A stretch of 64,000 bases of DNA from Achatina immaculata (GCA_009760885.1 CM019703.1:12558959-12622958); one strand, 5' to 3'; numbered from the stretch's first letter, positions 44,140-55,484 are shown. A program made the numbers and translations. The notes: generated by a model not told the origin, from the letters alone.

Positions 44140-44562
44140 GGGCGAGAGTGAAGACGTTGTTGGATTTGGCAATCAGAGATCCGGAGCTGACATGGCTAGC
44201 GTCAGAGTTGGCGAACTATAACTGACATGGCTAGCGTCATGGTTTGTGAACTATAACTAATATGCTAGCGTCAGATTGGGGAGTCATAGCTGACATACTT
44301 GCGTCAAGGTTGGCCAAAGATAGTTGACCAAGACCCTGTCCCACCTTTCCGTTGGTACCTTCCGTTAAAAGCCTTGCCTGGCTAAAGAGGTAGGGATCGC
44401 CATAGTCCCCATGGTGATAGAGTCTGTTAAAGAAGTATTACATACCCCTGGCTTAATAGTTGCACATAGGGACTGAAAAATAGCTGCCAAGCCAGTACAA
44501 ATGCTGTGCTTCTATACCTTCACAGCATCGGCCGCAGAGAACACTAGCTCACAGTTCAAATG
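44140..44562 (+). repeat. Family S1 repeat, copy 5, with internal tandem expansion
   Basis: It has the same landmarks as copy 1: 'ttgaccaagaccctgtccca', 'ccatagtccccatggtg' and 'ctgaaaaatagctgcc', ending 'cagcatcggccgcagag'. The 'gctgacatggctagcgtca' segment, single in copy 1, is present about four times here. It runs straight into the GAA tract. Confidence 0.8.
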
Positions 44563-44880
44563 AAATTGAAGAAGAAGAAGAAGAAAGAAGAAGAAGAAAG
44601 AAGAAGAAGCAGAAGAAGAAGAAGAAGAAAAAGAGGAAGAAGAAGAAGAAAGAAGAAGAAGAAGAAGAAAGAAAAAGAAGAAAGAAGAAGAAGAAGAAAG
44701 AAAAAGAAGAAGAGAGAGAAGAAGAAGAAGAAGAAGAAAGAAGAAGAAGAAGAGAAGAAGAAGAAGAAGAAGAAGGAGGAAGAAGAAGGAGAAGAAGAAA
44801 GAAGAAGAAGAAAGAAGAAGAAGAAGAAGAAGAAGGAAGAAGAAGAAGAAGAAGAAGGAGAAGAAGAAGAAGAAGAAGTC
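44563..44880 (+). repeat. 318-bp (GAA)n homopurine tract
   Basis: Almost uninterrupted purines on the plus strand, mostly GAA with AGAAG and GGA variants and one C at 44611. Its position makes it the expanded tail of the S1 copy. Lys/Glu-only and Ser/Leu/Phe-only frames on the two strands are artefacts. Confidence 0.95.
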
Positions 44881-45195
44881 CCACTGGGATGGCTGTCTTA
44901 GCTGGTCTGATCGGCATCACTTGATATACTTGTAACGAAACCTGCTGTTGAGTATACTCGAATGGTTTGACTGTATGAAAGTTTAAAGATAAATGAAAAA
45001 TTTCCGAAACGTTTTGCCTAACCATGTTACGCTTTCTTACCTCTTTTCTTTAAACAGATAAACGAAGAAGTGAAATTTATGACAATAATTACAATTTAGC
45101 CGTGTTTCGTCTGATTCCTTTACTAAATGATTTAACTGACCCAGATGTCCTCTTGTTAATAATTTTTCTTAATACTGTGCAGGCTGGGAAAGGGA
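44881..45195. other. Unassigned sequence
   Basis: No gene or repeat recognised. Confidence 0.5.
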
Positions 45196-45196
45196 A

Positions 45197-45424
<228 letters not shown>

Positions 45425-46155
45425 TTTTTGTCTGTCTATCTGACTTCATGCTTGTCTGTCCGTCTAGTTATATTTCCAGTCTGCCTATGTGGGTCTGTCT
45501 GTCTGACTGCAGCCCATTCGCCATCTGAAGGCGCCATACAGCATGTCACCACTTGACCTAGACGCATGCAGACTACTCATGGCTGACATTTTATATCTTC
45601 ACAAAATTAGCATATTCTCCACAGCTTACCTATCCTGAGCCAACTCTTGCTCGTCTCACTGCCCCCCCCCTCCTCTTCACCCCTCTTCTCATTTCCTATT
45701 TCCTTTCTTTCTTCATCACATCGACTTATCTTACAAGTTGGCTCATGTCTTAGCTTTAAAGCAAATACATAAGACAAAAAATCCGATGGCCGTCGAGACG
45801 ACATAGACTGAGAGAATCGATTCTAAAGTACACCAGCTTCCGAGTAACGGCTCCCCAGTTTTGTTTTTCTACCCGATACATTAATGTGAATTCAGATCAT
45901 TTTTTCCAGGCCTGAAGATTGAGCATCGTTCACAGTCACCCCGTCCCCTCCCCCAGCTCATTTATTACATACACATACACACACACGGATACAGAGAGAA
46001 GGAGACACGGTGCGTATGAGAGAGAAAGAGAGGGGAGAAGGGGCGGAGTTGTGTTTGAAGTAGTGAGAGAAATCGATTACGGGTTGACCAAAAGAAAAGT
46101 GAAAATAATCGATAAATAATAGAATTTAAATTTCCTGAATTCAGGAACTGATATT
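45425..46155. other. Unassigned sequence
   Basis: It includes a poly-C run (45661-45670), a (CA)n stretch (45968-45988) and GA-rich sequence (46015-46040). No gene is recognised. Confidence 0.45.
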
Positions 46156-46640
46156 GCTACCGATGATGATTGTGATGGCACTGATCGATGGCGGCTGCCC
46201 AGAGCCTGTCATGGCGATAAACAAACTCTTCTATCTCTTTACTAGTAATAGGCTGTTGCGTCACTTCGGCCTGGAAGAGGGAGCATGTCTCGGCAAAGGA
46301 TCCACAACGGTGGTGCTCTCTAAGATGGGTTGGTTTATTATTCCAGTCCAGGGCACGTGAGGTCCGCCATTGTTGGCTGGGGCATCTCCTCGTGATGGCT
46401 ACCTCGAGGCGATCATATTGGGAAGCTGTCTTGGGAGGAAGAGGCAGTTTGTAGCCTGGAGCTTCGAGGAGATCGGGTGGATAAGGAAGAGGAGTGAAAT
46501 GAAGGGGCGAGAAACAGCAAACAACAACGTCGGCACCTATGGGGCTAAGAAGAAGAATGATGACGATGATGATGATGATGATGATGGTGATGGTGACGGT
46601 GATGATGATGATGATGATGATGATGTATCATAAATCAACT
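46156..46640 (+). repeat. Possible retroelement 3' end with (GAT)n tail
   Basis: 'gtcggcacctatggggctaa' then 'gaagaagaatgatgacgatg' and a (GAT)n array (46556-46625) resemble the 3' end of a non-LTR element. The coding upstream is not recognisable, so only the tail is firm. Confidence 0.4.
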
Positions 46641-47050
46641 GAAACTAAAAAACTGAGCGTGACAAATGGAGAAGCACGACATTAAACCAAAAAAAAAAAA
46701 TCATGAACTAAACGTTGGATGAACAGACTGAAAATTAAATAGGGAAAGCAAAGAGTGATAGGCTGGAGAGGGAGAAAGAGTGGAGAGAGAGAGAGAGAGA
46801 GAAAGAGTGGAGAGAGAGAGGGGGGAGAAAGAGTGGAGAGAGAGAGAGAAAGACGATATAGTGCATTTTTTCCCTAAAACTTTTTTTTGATTTTCCCTCC
46901 ATTTCATCCATTAAGGAATGTCCCAGCCAGGGACCTGCCTAGAGTCACGTGGAAGTTCCTGAAGAACGATGTGGGGTCCTTGATGGGGTCATGTGAAGGT
47001 CTGCGAAGGTTTATATAAAAGTCCACTAAGGGTCACTGTACAGTTGTTTA
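46641..47050. other. Unassigned region with GA microsatellites
   Basis: GA-rich tracts interrupted by 'agtgg' lie at 46764-46852. No gene is recognised. Confidence 0.5.
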
Positions 47051-47053
47051 TTG

Positions 47054-47300
47054 AGTCATGTATGATATTGCCAAGGTTGAGTCATGTATGATATTACCGA
47101 GGTTGAGTCATGTATGCTATTACCAAGGCTGAGTCATGTATATTATTATCAAGGTTGAGTCATGTATGATATTACCAAGGTTGAGTCATGTATGCTATTA
47201 CCAAGGTTGAGTCATGTATGATATTACCAAGGTTGAGTCATGTATGCTATTATCAAGGTTGAGTCATGTATGCTATTACCAAGGTTGAGTCATGTATGAA
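47054..47300. repeat. 26-bp minisatellite
   Basis: Nearly ten copies of 'gagtcatgtatgatattacc' plus 'aaggtt', differing mainly at gat/gct and acc/atc. Confidence 0.95.
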
Positions 47301-47419
47301 TTTATAATACATTCAAAATGGATTTATTATTCCTAAGTTCATATTTATATATAATTTATTTTGCTGTTCAGTTTTTGACTGATGTAACATTGTTACTTAC
47401 TGTTATTTCGCATTTAGAG

Positions 47420-48015
47420 ATCATAAATGCAAAATAATACTAAATGGCAGAATATTAAAGCAGGCAGATAAGTTCACGTATCTATGAACATTCCAGACGT
47501 AAGATGAAAGATGCCTAACGGAGATCAAGAAGAGAATAAGCCAAGCTAAAATGGAAAATATTTTGTGCAATAACTCACTGTCACTAAGGAAAAGGATGCT
47601 CCCACGCTACATAGAGCCAGTTCTGATCGATGGATGTGGAGCCTGGACAGTTACTAAAGAAATGCAGCAATGTCTGGGAACCACGGGAATGTGGTTTCTT
47701 AGAAGAATTTCCATGGACGGAAAGAAAAGCAAAGGAAGAAATTTTGACGGACACTGATTCTAGAAGACAAGTACTTACAATAACAGCGAAAAAAAGACAG
47801 CCTAAATTTATAGGGCAAGTATTGAGAAAAAGCTAACTAGAACATATCATGACAACAGGAAAGTTAGAGAGGAAAGAGGTAGTCCAAAAGAGAAAATCCT
47901 GTATGGATTGGCACGATGGCGTAGAAAGAGGAAGCCAGAACAACTCATAGAGGCAACACGAAACAGAGATTTGTGGAGAGTTATGACCACCAACGCCGGT
48001 AGTCACGGCACTTGA
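47420..48015 (+). pseudogene. RT-D retrotransposon C-terminal fragment
   Basis: The plus strand encodes, across several frames, AKMENILCNNSLSLRKRML, RYIEPVLIDGCGAWTV, GMWFLRRI, then QPKFIGQVLRKS and 'acgccggtagtcacggcactt' as the end. Stops and frameshifts are frequent. The 3' end passes directly into a GACA/GATA microsatellite. Confidence 0.85.
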
Positions 48016-48080
48016 CGGACAGGCAGACAGACAGACAGACGGACGGACGGACAGGCAGGCAGGCAGGCAGACAGACAGAC

Positions 48081-48162
<82 letters not shown>
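48014..48162. repeat. Compound (GACA)(GGAC)(GGCA)(GACA)(GATA)n microsatellite
   Basis: It starts at the very end of the RT-D copy and ends with about 21 GATA units. It probably originated as the retroelement's 3' tail. Confidence 0.95.
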
Positions 48163-48289
48163 TCTTCACACTTTGTTTCAATCCAGTCTGTTATTAAAGA
48201 CAACCTGTAAGGCCGTTATGTTCAGCTTGCAGATGATAGATTAATGGAATGTTACGATGTAGATGGATCATCAATGCATCCCAGACACG

Positions 48290-48545
48290 TCCATAGATGG
48301 TCCGACCTCCTTCTGAGTATACCCTTCAGCGTACAGCGACCAAGTGTGCCAGTTCGATTCTGACTGACGATTCTTCTCACACACCGGGAATGCCACTCAG
48401 TCCTTCCGATGGTGCTCTCTGTAAAAGTTTTGAAGGGCCCAAACGCATGGCTTTGTTGGGGTGGGGGAGGGGGGTCTCCTCTGATGATTTGAGGAGTTGT
48501 GTTGTTTTGCTCTCTATATCAGAGAGTTTCCTGCCTGTAATGAAT
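48290..48545 (+). mobile_element. tRNA-headed SINE, family S2 copy 2
   Basis: A tRNA-like head has 'ccagttcgattctgac' (B box near 48351-48361). The body 'tgaagggcccaaacgcatg', 'ctgatgatttgaggagttgt' and final 'gctctctatatcagagag' match S2 copy 1 at 26760-26880. The (CT)n tail has decayed. Confidence 0.65.
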
Positions 48546-48725
48546 GTCTTTCCTAATGTCTGTTTTGCTCTAAGTCTTCGCCTATTCTGCTCAAAGTCTT
48601 CCTAAAGTCTATTCTGCTCAAAGTCTTCCTAACGTCTATTCTGCTCAAAGTCTTCCTAACGTCTGATCTGCTCAAAATCTTCCTAACGTCTGTTCTGCTA
48701 AAAGTTTTCCTAACAAATGCCCTCG
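48545..48725. repeat. 27-bp minisatellite
   Basis: Six units of 'tcttcctaacgtctattctg' plus 'ctcaaag'. The unit is a multiple of three, giving an artefactual RKTLSRIDV repeat on the minus strand. Confidence 0.95.
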
Positions 48726-49058
48726 ACCACTGCTTCTGCCTAACTCTTGTCCGCTCTAACATTAAGACTCATCAGATTTACGCCTGTTACTTCCTTTCTC
48801 ATCTTAGAAGCTAACCCGTCCCAGAAGCAATCTTATTTAGAAGATCCACCATCTTTGTGTGTCCAACCTAATAAACCGTTCCGTATCACTTCTAAGATTT
48901 ATTGCTAAGATGGCCTCTTCGCCGTTTTCTGATTCTTTCCCACCTTACAAGAGATAGAGATCAAGTTTGTCTCTGCTGGTCATCAGATGCTAATAATTTT
49001 CACAGTATTTCTTTTTTCTAATTCTCACCAAAAGAAATGTAATAGACAATCTTAATTA
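48726..49058. other. Unassigned sequence
   Basis: No gene or repeat recognised. Confidence 0.5.
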
Positions 49059-49059
49059 C

Positions 49060-49475
49060 ACCATCGACTACGCTACATCACGCGGAAGTCCGTCGACTAC
49101 GCTACATCACACGGGAGTGCGTCAACTACTCTACATCACACGGGAGTCCGTCGACTACGCTACATCACACGGGAGTGCGTCAACTACTCTACATCACACG
49201 GGAGTCCGTCGACTACGCTACATCACACGGGAGTGCGTCGACTACTCTACATCACACGGGAGTCCGTCGACTACGCTACATCACACGGGAGTGCGTCGAC
49301 TACTCTACATCACGCGGAAGTCCGTCGACTATGCTACATCACACGGGAGTGCGTCAACTACTCTACATCACACGGGAGTACGTCGACTATGCTACATCAC
49401 ACGGGAGTCCATCGACTACTCTACATCACAGGGAAGTCCGTACACTATGCTACATAACACGGAAGTCCGCAAGGC
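49060..49475. repeat. 29-bp minisatellite with 58-bp higher-order unit
   Basis: About fourteen monomers containing 'ctacatcacacggga'. Two types alternate strictly: one with 'gtccgtcgactacgc', the other with 'gtgcgtcaactactc'. All three plus frames stay open over it because 29 is not a multiple of three. Confidence 0.97.
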
Positions 49476-49798
49476 AAGCATAGACTACTTACAGTAGTAA
49501 ATATATGTGAACGTTTTCAATGTAATATTAAAGTGGTTGGGTAAGTCTGTGAGGCTGCGGCGACTTAGTCTTAGCCTCTGGCGTCTGTGAATAAAAGTCT
49601 GGGAACCACTTCTGTGCAGACTTTACTTAACAAGAAGCATGCAGATATTATTTCTACAAAGTACATCGCATAAGTTATAAAACATACAGAACTACTTCTA
49701 TACCATCTGTTTTGATCTTATTTATAATAATCCCTTTCCTTTTCATGGCATTCACCAAAGAGTAATACCCTTCGTGTATGAAGAACCACAGCGCTCCT
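49476..49798. other. Unassigned sequence
   Basis: No gene or repeat recognised. Confidence 0.5.
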
Positions 49799-49799
49799 T

Positions 49800-50527
49800 A
49801 TTAATATTGTGTGCCCCGCAGGATAACGTTGACGATACTAATTTCTAATCGTGAGCGATCCTGAGCGTTTCCGATTAGTTTAGAAGCTTTTCTTTTTCCA
49901 TGGCACTTGGTCAATCCACTGAGATACTTTTTTCTCATAGTCTTTCTCTCCTTCTCTTCTCCCATGAAATTTCCAGTCATTACTAGGTTCTCCAACTTCT
50001 GTTTTCTCGTGACACGTCCAAGTTCTCCAACTTCTGTCTTCTAATGATATGTCCAAGTTATCCAACTTCTGTCTTCACATGATATGTCCAAGTTCTCCAA
50101 CTTGTCTTCTAATGATATGTCCAAGTTCTCCAACTTCTGTCTTCTCATGATATGTCCAAGTTCTCCAACTTCTGTCTTCTCATGATATGTCCAAGTTATC
50201 CAACTTCTCTCTTCACATGATATGTCCGAGTTCTCCAACTTCCGTCTTCTAATGATATGTCCAAGAAATAGTGATTGTCTTTGTGTTATCATTCTGATTA
50301 GTTTTCATTGTTGTGAAACTTCTCTGGCGACCTCTTTGTTGTTTTTTTTCTGTCTGTCCGGAGAATTTGTTGCATCTTTCTCCAGCACCATATCTCTGTT
50401 GCTTCGTTTCTTTGTTTATTTTCCAAGTTTCACAACTATATAGCAGCAATAGCTCTATATAACATATATATTCACCATATTTAGTACCCTATTCCTCACT
50501 TGTGGGACTTTTTCTTATTTATTAATA
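49800..50527 (-). pseudogene. Non-LTR RT C-terminal region, second part
   Basis: Read from 50527 downward on the minus strand: the RT segment VLLYSCETWKI-like (LLYSCETWKINKETKQ), then QRQSLFLGHIIRRRKLEN, then LENLVMTGNFMGEEKERKT and the final NAQDRSRLEISIVNVI block. The 35-bp minisatellite (50000-50275) lies inside this reading. A Tc1-like element splits it at 50528, and its upstream part lies at 52052-52220. Confidence 0.8.
50000..50275. repeat. 35-bp minisatellite within RT coding sequence
   Basis: About eight units containing 'gtccaagttctccaacttct' plus 'gtcttctcatgatat'. On the minus strand one unit encodes LGHIIRRQKLEN, a normal RT C-terminal motif. Confidence 0.95.
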
Positions 50528-50528
50528 T

Positions 50529-52051
50529 ACTGTCCGAAAAGAAACGCTTAGCTTATATAAGCTTCATTTTTTTATATGTTGTGACATCAAGTTTTTTTTT
50601 TTTCCCGGCTATCTCAAACCAAACCAAAAATTGTCACCAAGATATCAGGTCCATGATTTAGCGTGAATTTTGCTATTCTCGTGTATAGTCAGAACGCAGT
50701 ACCTGTCCTTGCTTATCACGCATTTTTTGCACCATAACTCACGTTGCGTTTCTGGAACAGCCGTGATTTTTGTGGTGAACACAACTCACTTCCCATACAA
50801 ATGAAACCCTATAAAAGAATGAGGTTACACAAACAAATTCAGTTAATTTTCAAGCAGACAATTATGGCGCGTCTATGGCAAATTTACGAAACATTGCTAT
50901 TGGTCGCCTGCAAGCAGGCAAAAGTTAAATTCAGACTGTCAGGCATTTAAACCTGCAGCAGAGTACCATCAGTCAACTTTGGCACCGTTTCCAAGCCACT
51001 GGCTCAGCTTAAGACCGGCATCGCAGTGGACGACCCAAGGTGACAACAGCAGCTGATGATCGCTTTATTCTGGTTCATCACCTCAGAAACAGCCTCCTCA
51101 AGTGCTCAGTCATTGCTTGCAGGACGTCGTGTGTCTGAATAAACTGTCCGGAATAGACTGCGTGAAGCTGGACTGGTGTCACGACGACCTCACTGATATC
51201 CTGTCTTAACGAGACGCCTTCGCCAAAATCGACTTGTTTGGGCCAACCAGCATCGACCCTGGACAACTGACAATCAGTGGAGAAGTGTCTGTTTTAGTGA
51301 TGAATCTTCCTTTTTGGTGCACCGCCATGGTATGCGGAGAAGGGTTTTACCGTAGGCCAAATGAACGTTGTGCCCAAAATTGCGTTGATGAAGCTCTACC
51401 GCACGGTGGTGGAAGTGTAATGGTATTAGAAATGATCAATTTCAACGGAAGGAGTCCATTGGTGCAGACTGAAGGAGGCTTGAATGCGCAACGATACGTC
51501 AGTGAATTTCTTGGACCCCATGTCCGTCCATTTTTTGGCTGGGAAAAGGTCTGTGTTTCAACATGACAACGCCAGACCCCATTCTGCACGGTTCACCACA
51601 CAGTTCCTGACTGCCATCAGCATTCTCACCCTTCCATGTCTCCAGACATGAATCCGATCCAGCACCTATGGGATGAGCTGCAAAGACGCATTTGTCGCCG
51701 ACACGTTTCTCCAGCTAATCGTCGTGATCTGAGGCAGGCACTCCAGGAAGAGTGTGCAGCAATCCCACAGGCGCGCATCAGACATCTGATCGCATCTATG
51801 CCCAGGAGATGCCAGTCGCTGATCGATGCAAGCGGAGGCCACACACCATACTAAGTTGAGAGCCCCTGGGACTAACAAATTCTCGTCACACAGATGCGAG
51901 AAACTGTCAAGTGAGTGTTTAAACCCTTAGGTATTATTGTGTGCAGTTTGAAAATTTTATTCATTCAATTTAAAAAGCTATAGAATATCAAAGTTATGGC
52001 TAAAATTCGGTCATCAGTAGTTATGCGTTTCTTTTTTTTTTTTGGACAGTA
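50529..52051 (+). mobile_element. Tc1-like DNA transposon, full length
   Basis: The ends are 'actgtccgaaaagaaacgc' (from 50529) and, inverted from 52050, 'actgtccaaaaaaaaaaaa' then 'gaaacgc', with TA on both sides. The length of 1.5 kb is standard. It inserted into the RT remnant, whose reading resumes on the far side. Confidence 0.9.
50864..51854 (+). pseudogene. Tc1-like transposase, frameshifted, catalytic Glu replaced
   Basis: The start MARLWQIYETLLLVACKQA (50864) corresponds to the N-terminal helix-turn-helix, in a shifted frame. Catalytic landmarks: FSDESSF-like Asp at 51299-51301, the CVDEALPHGGGSVMVLEMI block, HDNARPH Asp at 51565-51567, and NPIQHLWDEL, where the third acidic residue (Glu in Tc1) is Gln (codon cag at 51660-51662). 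The frame ends GGHTPY then TAA at 51852. At least three frameshifts are present. Confidence 0.9.
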
Positions 52052-52220
52052 TATATTCCTTATGTCATAAAATGCTGCCTTTGCATTACTTTTTCTTGAT
52101 TTTATTTCATTTGCGCACTAGCCATCAGCTGTACAATGTACTGGCTTTTGTAGATTTAATGTCCTAAGTCTGAACTACCATGAATCGTACATTCCGTGCC
52201 GGGTTAAATCTTTGGCGACC
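52052..52220 (-). pseudogene. Non-LTR RT C-terminal region, first part
   Basis: The minus strand encodes CANEIKSRKSNAKAAFYDIR just before the Tc1 insertion site, the EIRxRI..AKxAF block that precedes the LLYGCETW motif. It joins with the fragment ending at 50527. Confidence 0.75.
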
Positions 52221-52920
52221 TAAAGGTTATTGATCTTTACAAGACCCTCTGGCAGCTTTGGTCATTGACCATATGCTACCACACGACCTGGTAATTATAT
52301 TTTCTGATTCTAGAATCTCGATCATCTATAGAACGAGTTATGTCCCCTTATTCGTGGAAGCAGGCAGGGTAATTTCGTACGTCCATTGGTAATATGTTGT
52401 AAGTCATGGAGACACTGACCCAGGGTATCTGGCTGTTGTGGTCCCTGATTCAGAATCTTGGATAGTGATTTTTGTTTTTAAACCTCCAAGAACCATTTCT
52501 CCAGCTACACTCTAACAGCCATCTTATATATAATATCGCACTACCATAAACCCTGAATTGTCTTTATTCAACAAATGGCATTTAATACCAGCTTCATAAC
52601 GTAACTGCAAACCAACTTATAATGCTCCGATGCCCACTGTACTAGTATGTCAATCATCTGTAGAATGACCTGTATCCTCTTACTCATCAGAGTAGCCTCG
52701 GTGTATGAAGGACACAAGAACTTCACACGTTCAGTGGTAATATGTCGTAATTCACATAAATAACTGATTAACGTGATCTATTACAGGACATGAGAAGTAG
52801 ACAGAAAAAAAAATAGATGAATTAATTGTTCTGGTGTGCCTCGCCATGCAGATAAACAGTCCTCTAATTCAGTTTCTGTGTCAGCATCAATATATACAAT
52901 GAGATGAACTAGAGTGCAGT
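52221..52920. other. Unassigned sequence
   Basis: No gene is recognised. Two stretches (52330-52440 and 52640-52750) share 'cgtccattggtaatatgt' and 'gttcagtggtaatatgtcg' and may be an old local duplication of about 300 bp. Confidence 0.4.
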
Positions 52921-52922
52921 GT

Positions 52923-52933
52923 ATTAGGTATTC
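52923..52933. repeat. Left 11-bp TSD of an RT-D insertion
   Basis: ATTAGGTATTC at 52923-52933 and 53350-53360. Confidence 0.9.
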
Positions 52934-53349
52934 TATTCTATTGTAAGTGCCTGTGCCGCGTGGCGTAGGCGATCATTTCTCTCCACAATTCCCTTTCTTT
53001 AGACTTGATTATGAGATCCGCCAGTGACATTCTTATTAGTCACACTAACAGCCCATCCAGTAACTTCTCTCTCTATCTTCCTCTGTCTCTTCTTTTTTCA
53101 ATTTTTCCAGTTGCCACAGTGTGTTCCAGTTTTCCTCTTCTCAGGAAATGTCCTATAAATCTCGTTTGTCTGCCTGTGATCTTTGCTGTAACTTGCCTTT
53201 TAACTCCAGCCTCTCTTAAGACTTCTTCGCTGGTTTTCTTAGCTGTCCATGATACCTTCAACGCCCTTCTTATGAACCACATTTCCATAGCCTCCATTTC
53301 TCGCTGTACTCTCTTATTCATAAACCATGCTTCACACCCATAAAACAGA
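52934..53349 (-). mobile_element. RT-D retrotransposon, 5'-truncated, 11-bp TSD
   Basis: The minus strand encodes NKRVQREMEAMEMWFIRRAL, then KVSWTAKKTSEEVLREAGVK, TRFIGHFLRRGKLEHTVATG and the terminal DRELWREMI and 'cgcggcacaggcacttac' tail. It is only 416 bp long and matches 32700-33110 closely, so it is fairly young. Confidence 0.92.
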
Positions 53350-53389
53350 ATTAGGTATTCAATTTACTGTATTAGGAACAGCGGTACCA

Positions 53390-54540
53390 GCACTCTTGGC
53401 TTTTTATTTTATTTCTCTTCTTACATCCTTCCCATGCTGCTAAACGCATGGTAGTTTGCCAAGATTTCCTGTCTTCAGCGAGTTTTTCAATCACATCAAG
53501 GAATGTTATGCCCACTGAAATAGCCTTTTTTACCAATGTCCTCTTGAGTTTCACGTGGTCGACCTCTTTTTCTTCGGCTTGTTGTGTTCCACTTGATAGC
53601 TTGTTTTGGTATTCTCTGGTTGTTTCTTCTCATCACATGACCGACATATGTCCATCTTCTCTGATCACCCATGAGACAGGTTGTTGCTTGCTCATCTGTC
53701 TTATCTCTGCGTTGTTCTTGAATTCTTTCCACTTGAACCGAGTATTTTCCTTGGGCATTTATTGTCGAAAGAGTCTAATTTCTTGTCTATTTCTTTAGTT
53801 GTTTTCCAGCTTTCACATCCATAATGATGGTGTATAGTACATTTTAATTGAATAATTTTAACTTGGTTTTTGTGCCCATAACTTTTGAATGCCATATGTT
53901 CTCAAGATTCATGAAGTTCCGTGCTGCTTTTGCAATTCGAATTCTAGCTTTCTTTCTGGTATCACCATCCTGGTCTATGTAGCTGCCCAGATATGCAAAA
54001 TGGTTACTTCTTCAACAGCTGTTCCTTCTATGTATATTTTTCCTTCATGGTTAATGAGAAGTTTCATTATTTTTGTTTTGTCCTTGTTAATTTCAAGTCC
54101 TATTTTACTAGCCAGTGAAGACAGGCTATGTTTTTTCTTGCATTGAATTCACATTGTCACTAATAAGAGTTATGTCATCTGCAAAATCAGGATCTTGCAG
54201 TTGGGTCTCATGTACTCAATCAGTGCCTATTTTACCTGTGTAGTATTTTTGTCATTATGAAGTCGTCTACAGCAATTCCAAAAGGGAAAGGAGATAATAT
54301 AGTTCCTTGTTGCACACCTGTTTCACTCCAGAACCGATCACTCATTCCTTCTTCTGTATTGACTGCACAAACATATCCATTGTAGAGGCCACTAATGATG
54401 TTGACAATCTTAGATGGTATTCCATATGTTCTTAAAATTCTCCACAATGAATCTCTGTGTATGCTATCAAATGCCTTTTTAAGGTCTATGAAGTTCAGGA
54501 TTAATGGTGTTTGCTTTTCAGTATGTTCTTCTTATGCGGT
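53390..54540 (-). pseudogene. RT-C retrotransposon, RT and C-terminal part
   Basis: From the 5' side (54540 downward): AFDSIHRDSLWRILRTYGIP, SKIVNIISGLYNGYVCAVNT, the VQQGTILSPFPFGIAVDD block, NKTKIMKLLINHEGK-like sequence, the CESWKTTKEIDKKLDSF block, WVIRKRRWTYVGHVMRRN-like sequence and LIDVIEKLAEDRKSWQTT. The catalytic block region (about 54180-54200) reads toward DFADDITLI on the minus strand. Frequent frameshifts occur. It lies tail-to-head next to the RT-D copy ending at 53349. Confidence 0.88.
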
Positions 54541-54759
54541 CAAAAAATTGCTAGAAGCAAAATAGAACAACCAGAACCATTACTGTGACAAAACTTTCTA
54601 GGAGACATCTGCCATTAATGTAACGAAGACGAAGTAGCAACCAGCATGACCACGTGCTTATATGAACCAATAAATCTTTCCTGCGAAGTGTAGGGAGAAC
54701 ATTGTTTTTATTACAGTAAGGGCGTCGTCTCCGTTGTGATTTTCTTCTTTGCACTTCCG
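54541..54759. other. Unassigned sequence
   Basis: No gene or repeat recognised. Confidence 0.4.
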
Positions 54760-55190
54760 GGTTTGGGGTCGTTTGAGATTTTTTTTAGAATGTCACGTGG
54801 AGGTCAGAACTCCGTGACAGGTGGAGTGTGGGAAAGACTGTTGAGCGCTAGTCAGTCTACTCCTGAAGGTGAAGCTGTGTAGATGAATTCATGTTACTGT
54901 CGTGAAGATGTGGTGCGCGTGTTAGTTACTGGAACGTGTGGTTGGACTTGCCATGTGGCAGGGCAACCTGCCGGCAGTCAACTGCTCGTCACTATCATTA
55001 TCATCAAGTCCATCGAATATAAATGTTATTTCAACTCATCACGCAGGACTGTCTTGGTCTTCCATACATGCTTGTGCCAACGCAATGGATAGAAAGAATC
55101 TCAGACAGAAACCGAGTCTGGAGACGGGGTGTAACTAATTCAGAACTACTCAGTATTCAGAACACTGGTGGGAAGATATTATACAATGCT
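54760..55190. mobile_element. Repeat G, copy 2
   Basis: It matches the 661-bp insertion at 18262-18922 in order: 'gtcacg' and 'ccgtgacagg', 'gtcagtct', 'gctgtgtagatg', 'catgtggcagggcaacc', 'gccggcagtcaac', 'gtctggagacggggtgt' and 'aactaattcag'. There is no ORF. Confidence 0.65.
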
Positions 55191-55274
55191 TTATCAAACA
55201 GTGATCTAGGATACAGCACAAGGAACAGTAGTGTTTCAGAAGCAGCATTGCACAAGCCATTTTCAAAAGTTGAA

Positions 55275-55482
55275 ATACATACTTTGCAATAGGTTACTAT
55301 CTGTAAGATACTTTGCAATAGGTTACTATCTATAAGATACTTGGCAATAGGTTACTATCTATAAGATACTTTGCAATAGGTTACTATCTATAAGATACTT
55401 TGCAATATGTTACGATCTATAAGATATTTTGCAATAGGTTACTATCTGTAAGATACTTTGCAATAGGTTACTATCTATAAGA
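55275..55482. repeat. 29-bp minisatellite
   Basis: Seven copies of 'gatactttgcaataggttac' plus 'tatctataa', very homogeneous, abutting the RT-D fragment. Confidence 0.95.
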
Positions 55483-55484
55483 GT

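Noticed and set aside
44549..45025. Lys/Glu-only and Ser/Leu/Phe-only frames of over 100 codons
   Set aside because: Translation of the GAA tract on its two strands.
46154..46360. Third copy of the S2 SINE
   Set aside because: A few shared words ('catgtctcgg', 'ggtgctctct') without collinear support.
49117..49497. 126-codon frame with VRRLLYITRE repeats
   Set aside because: 29-bp minisatellite; all three frames are open.
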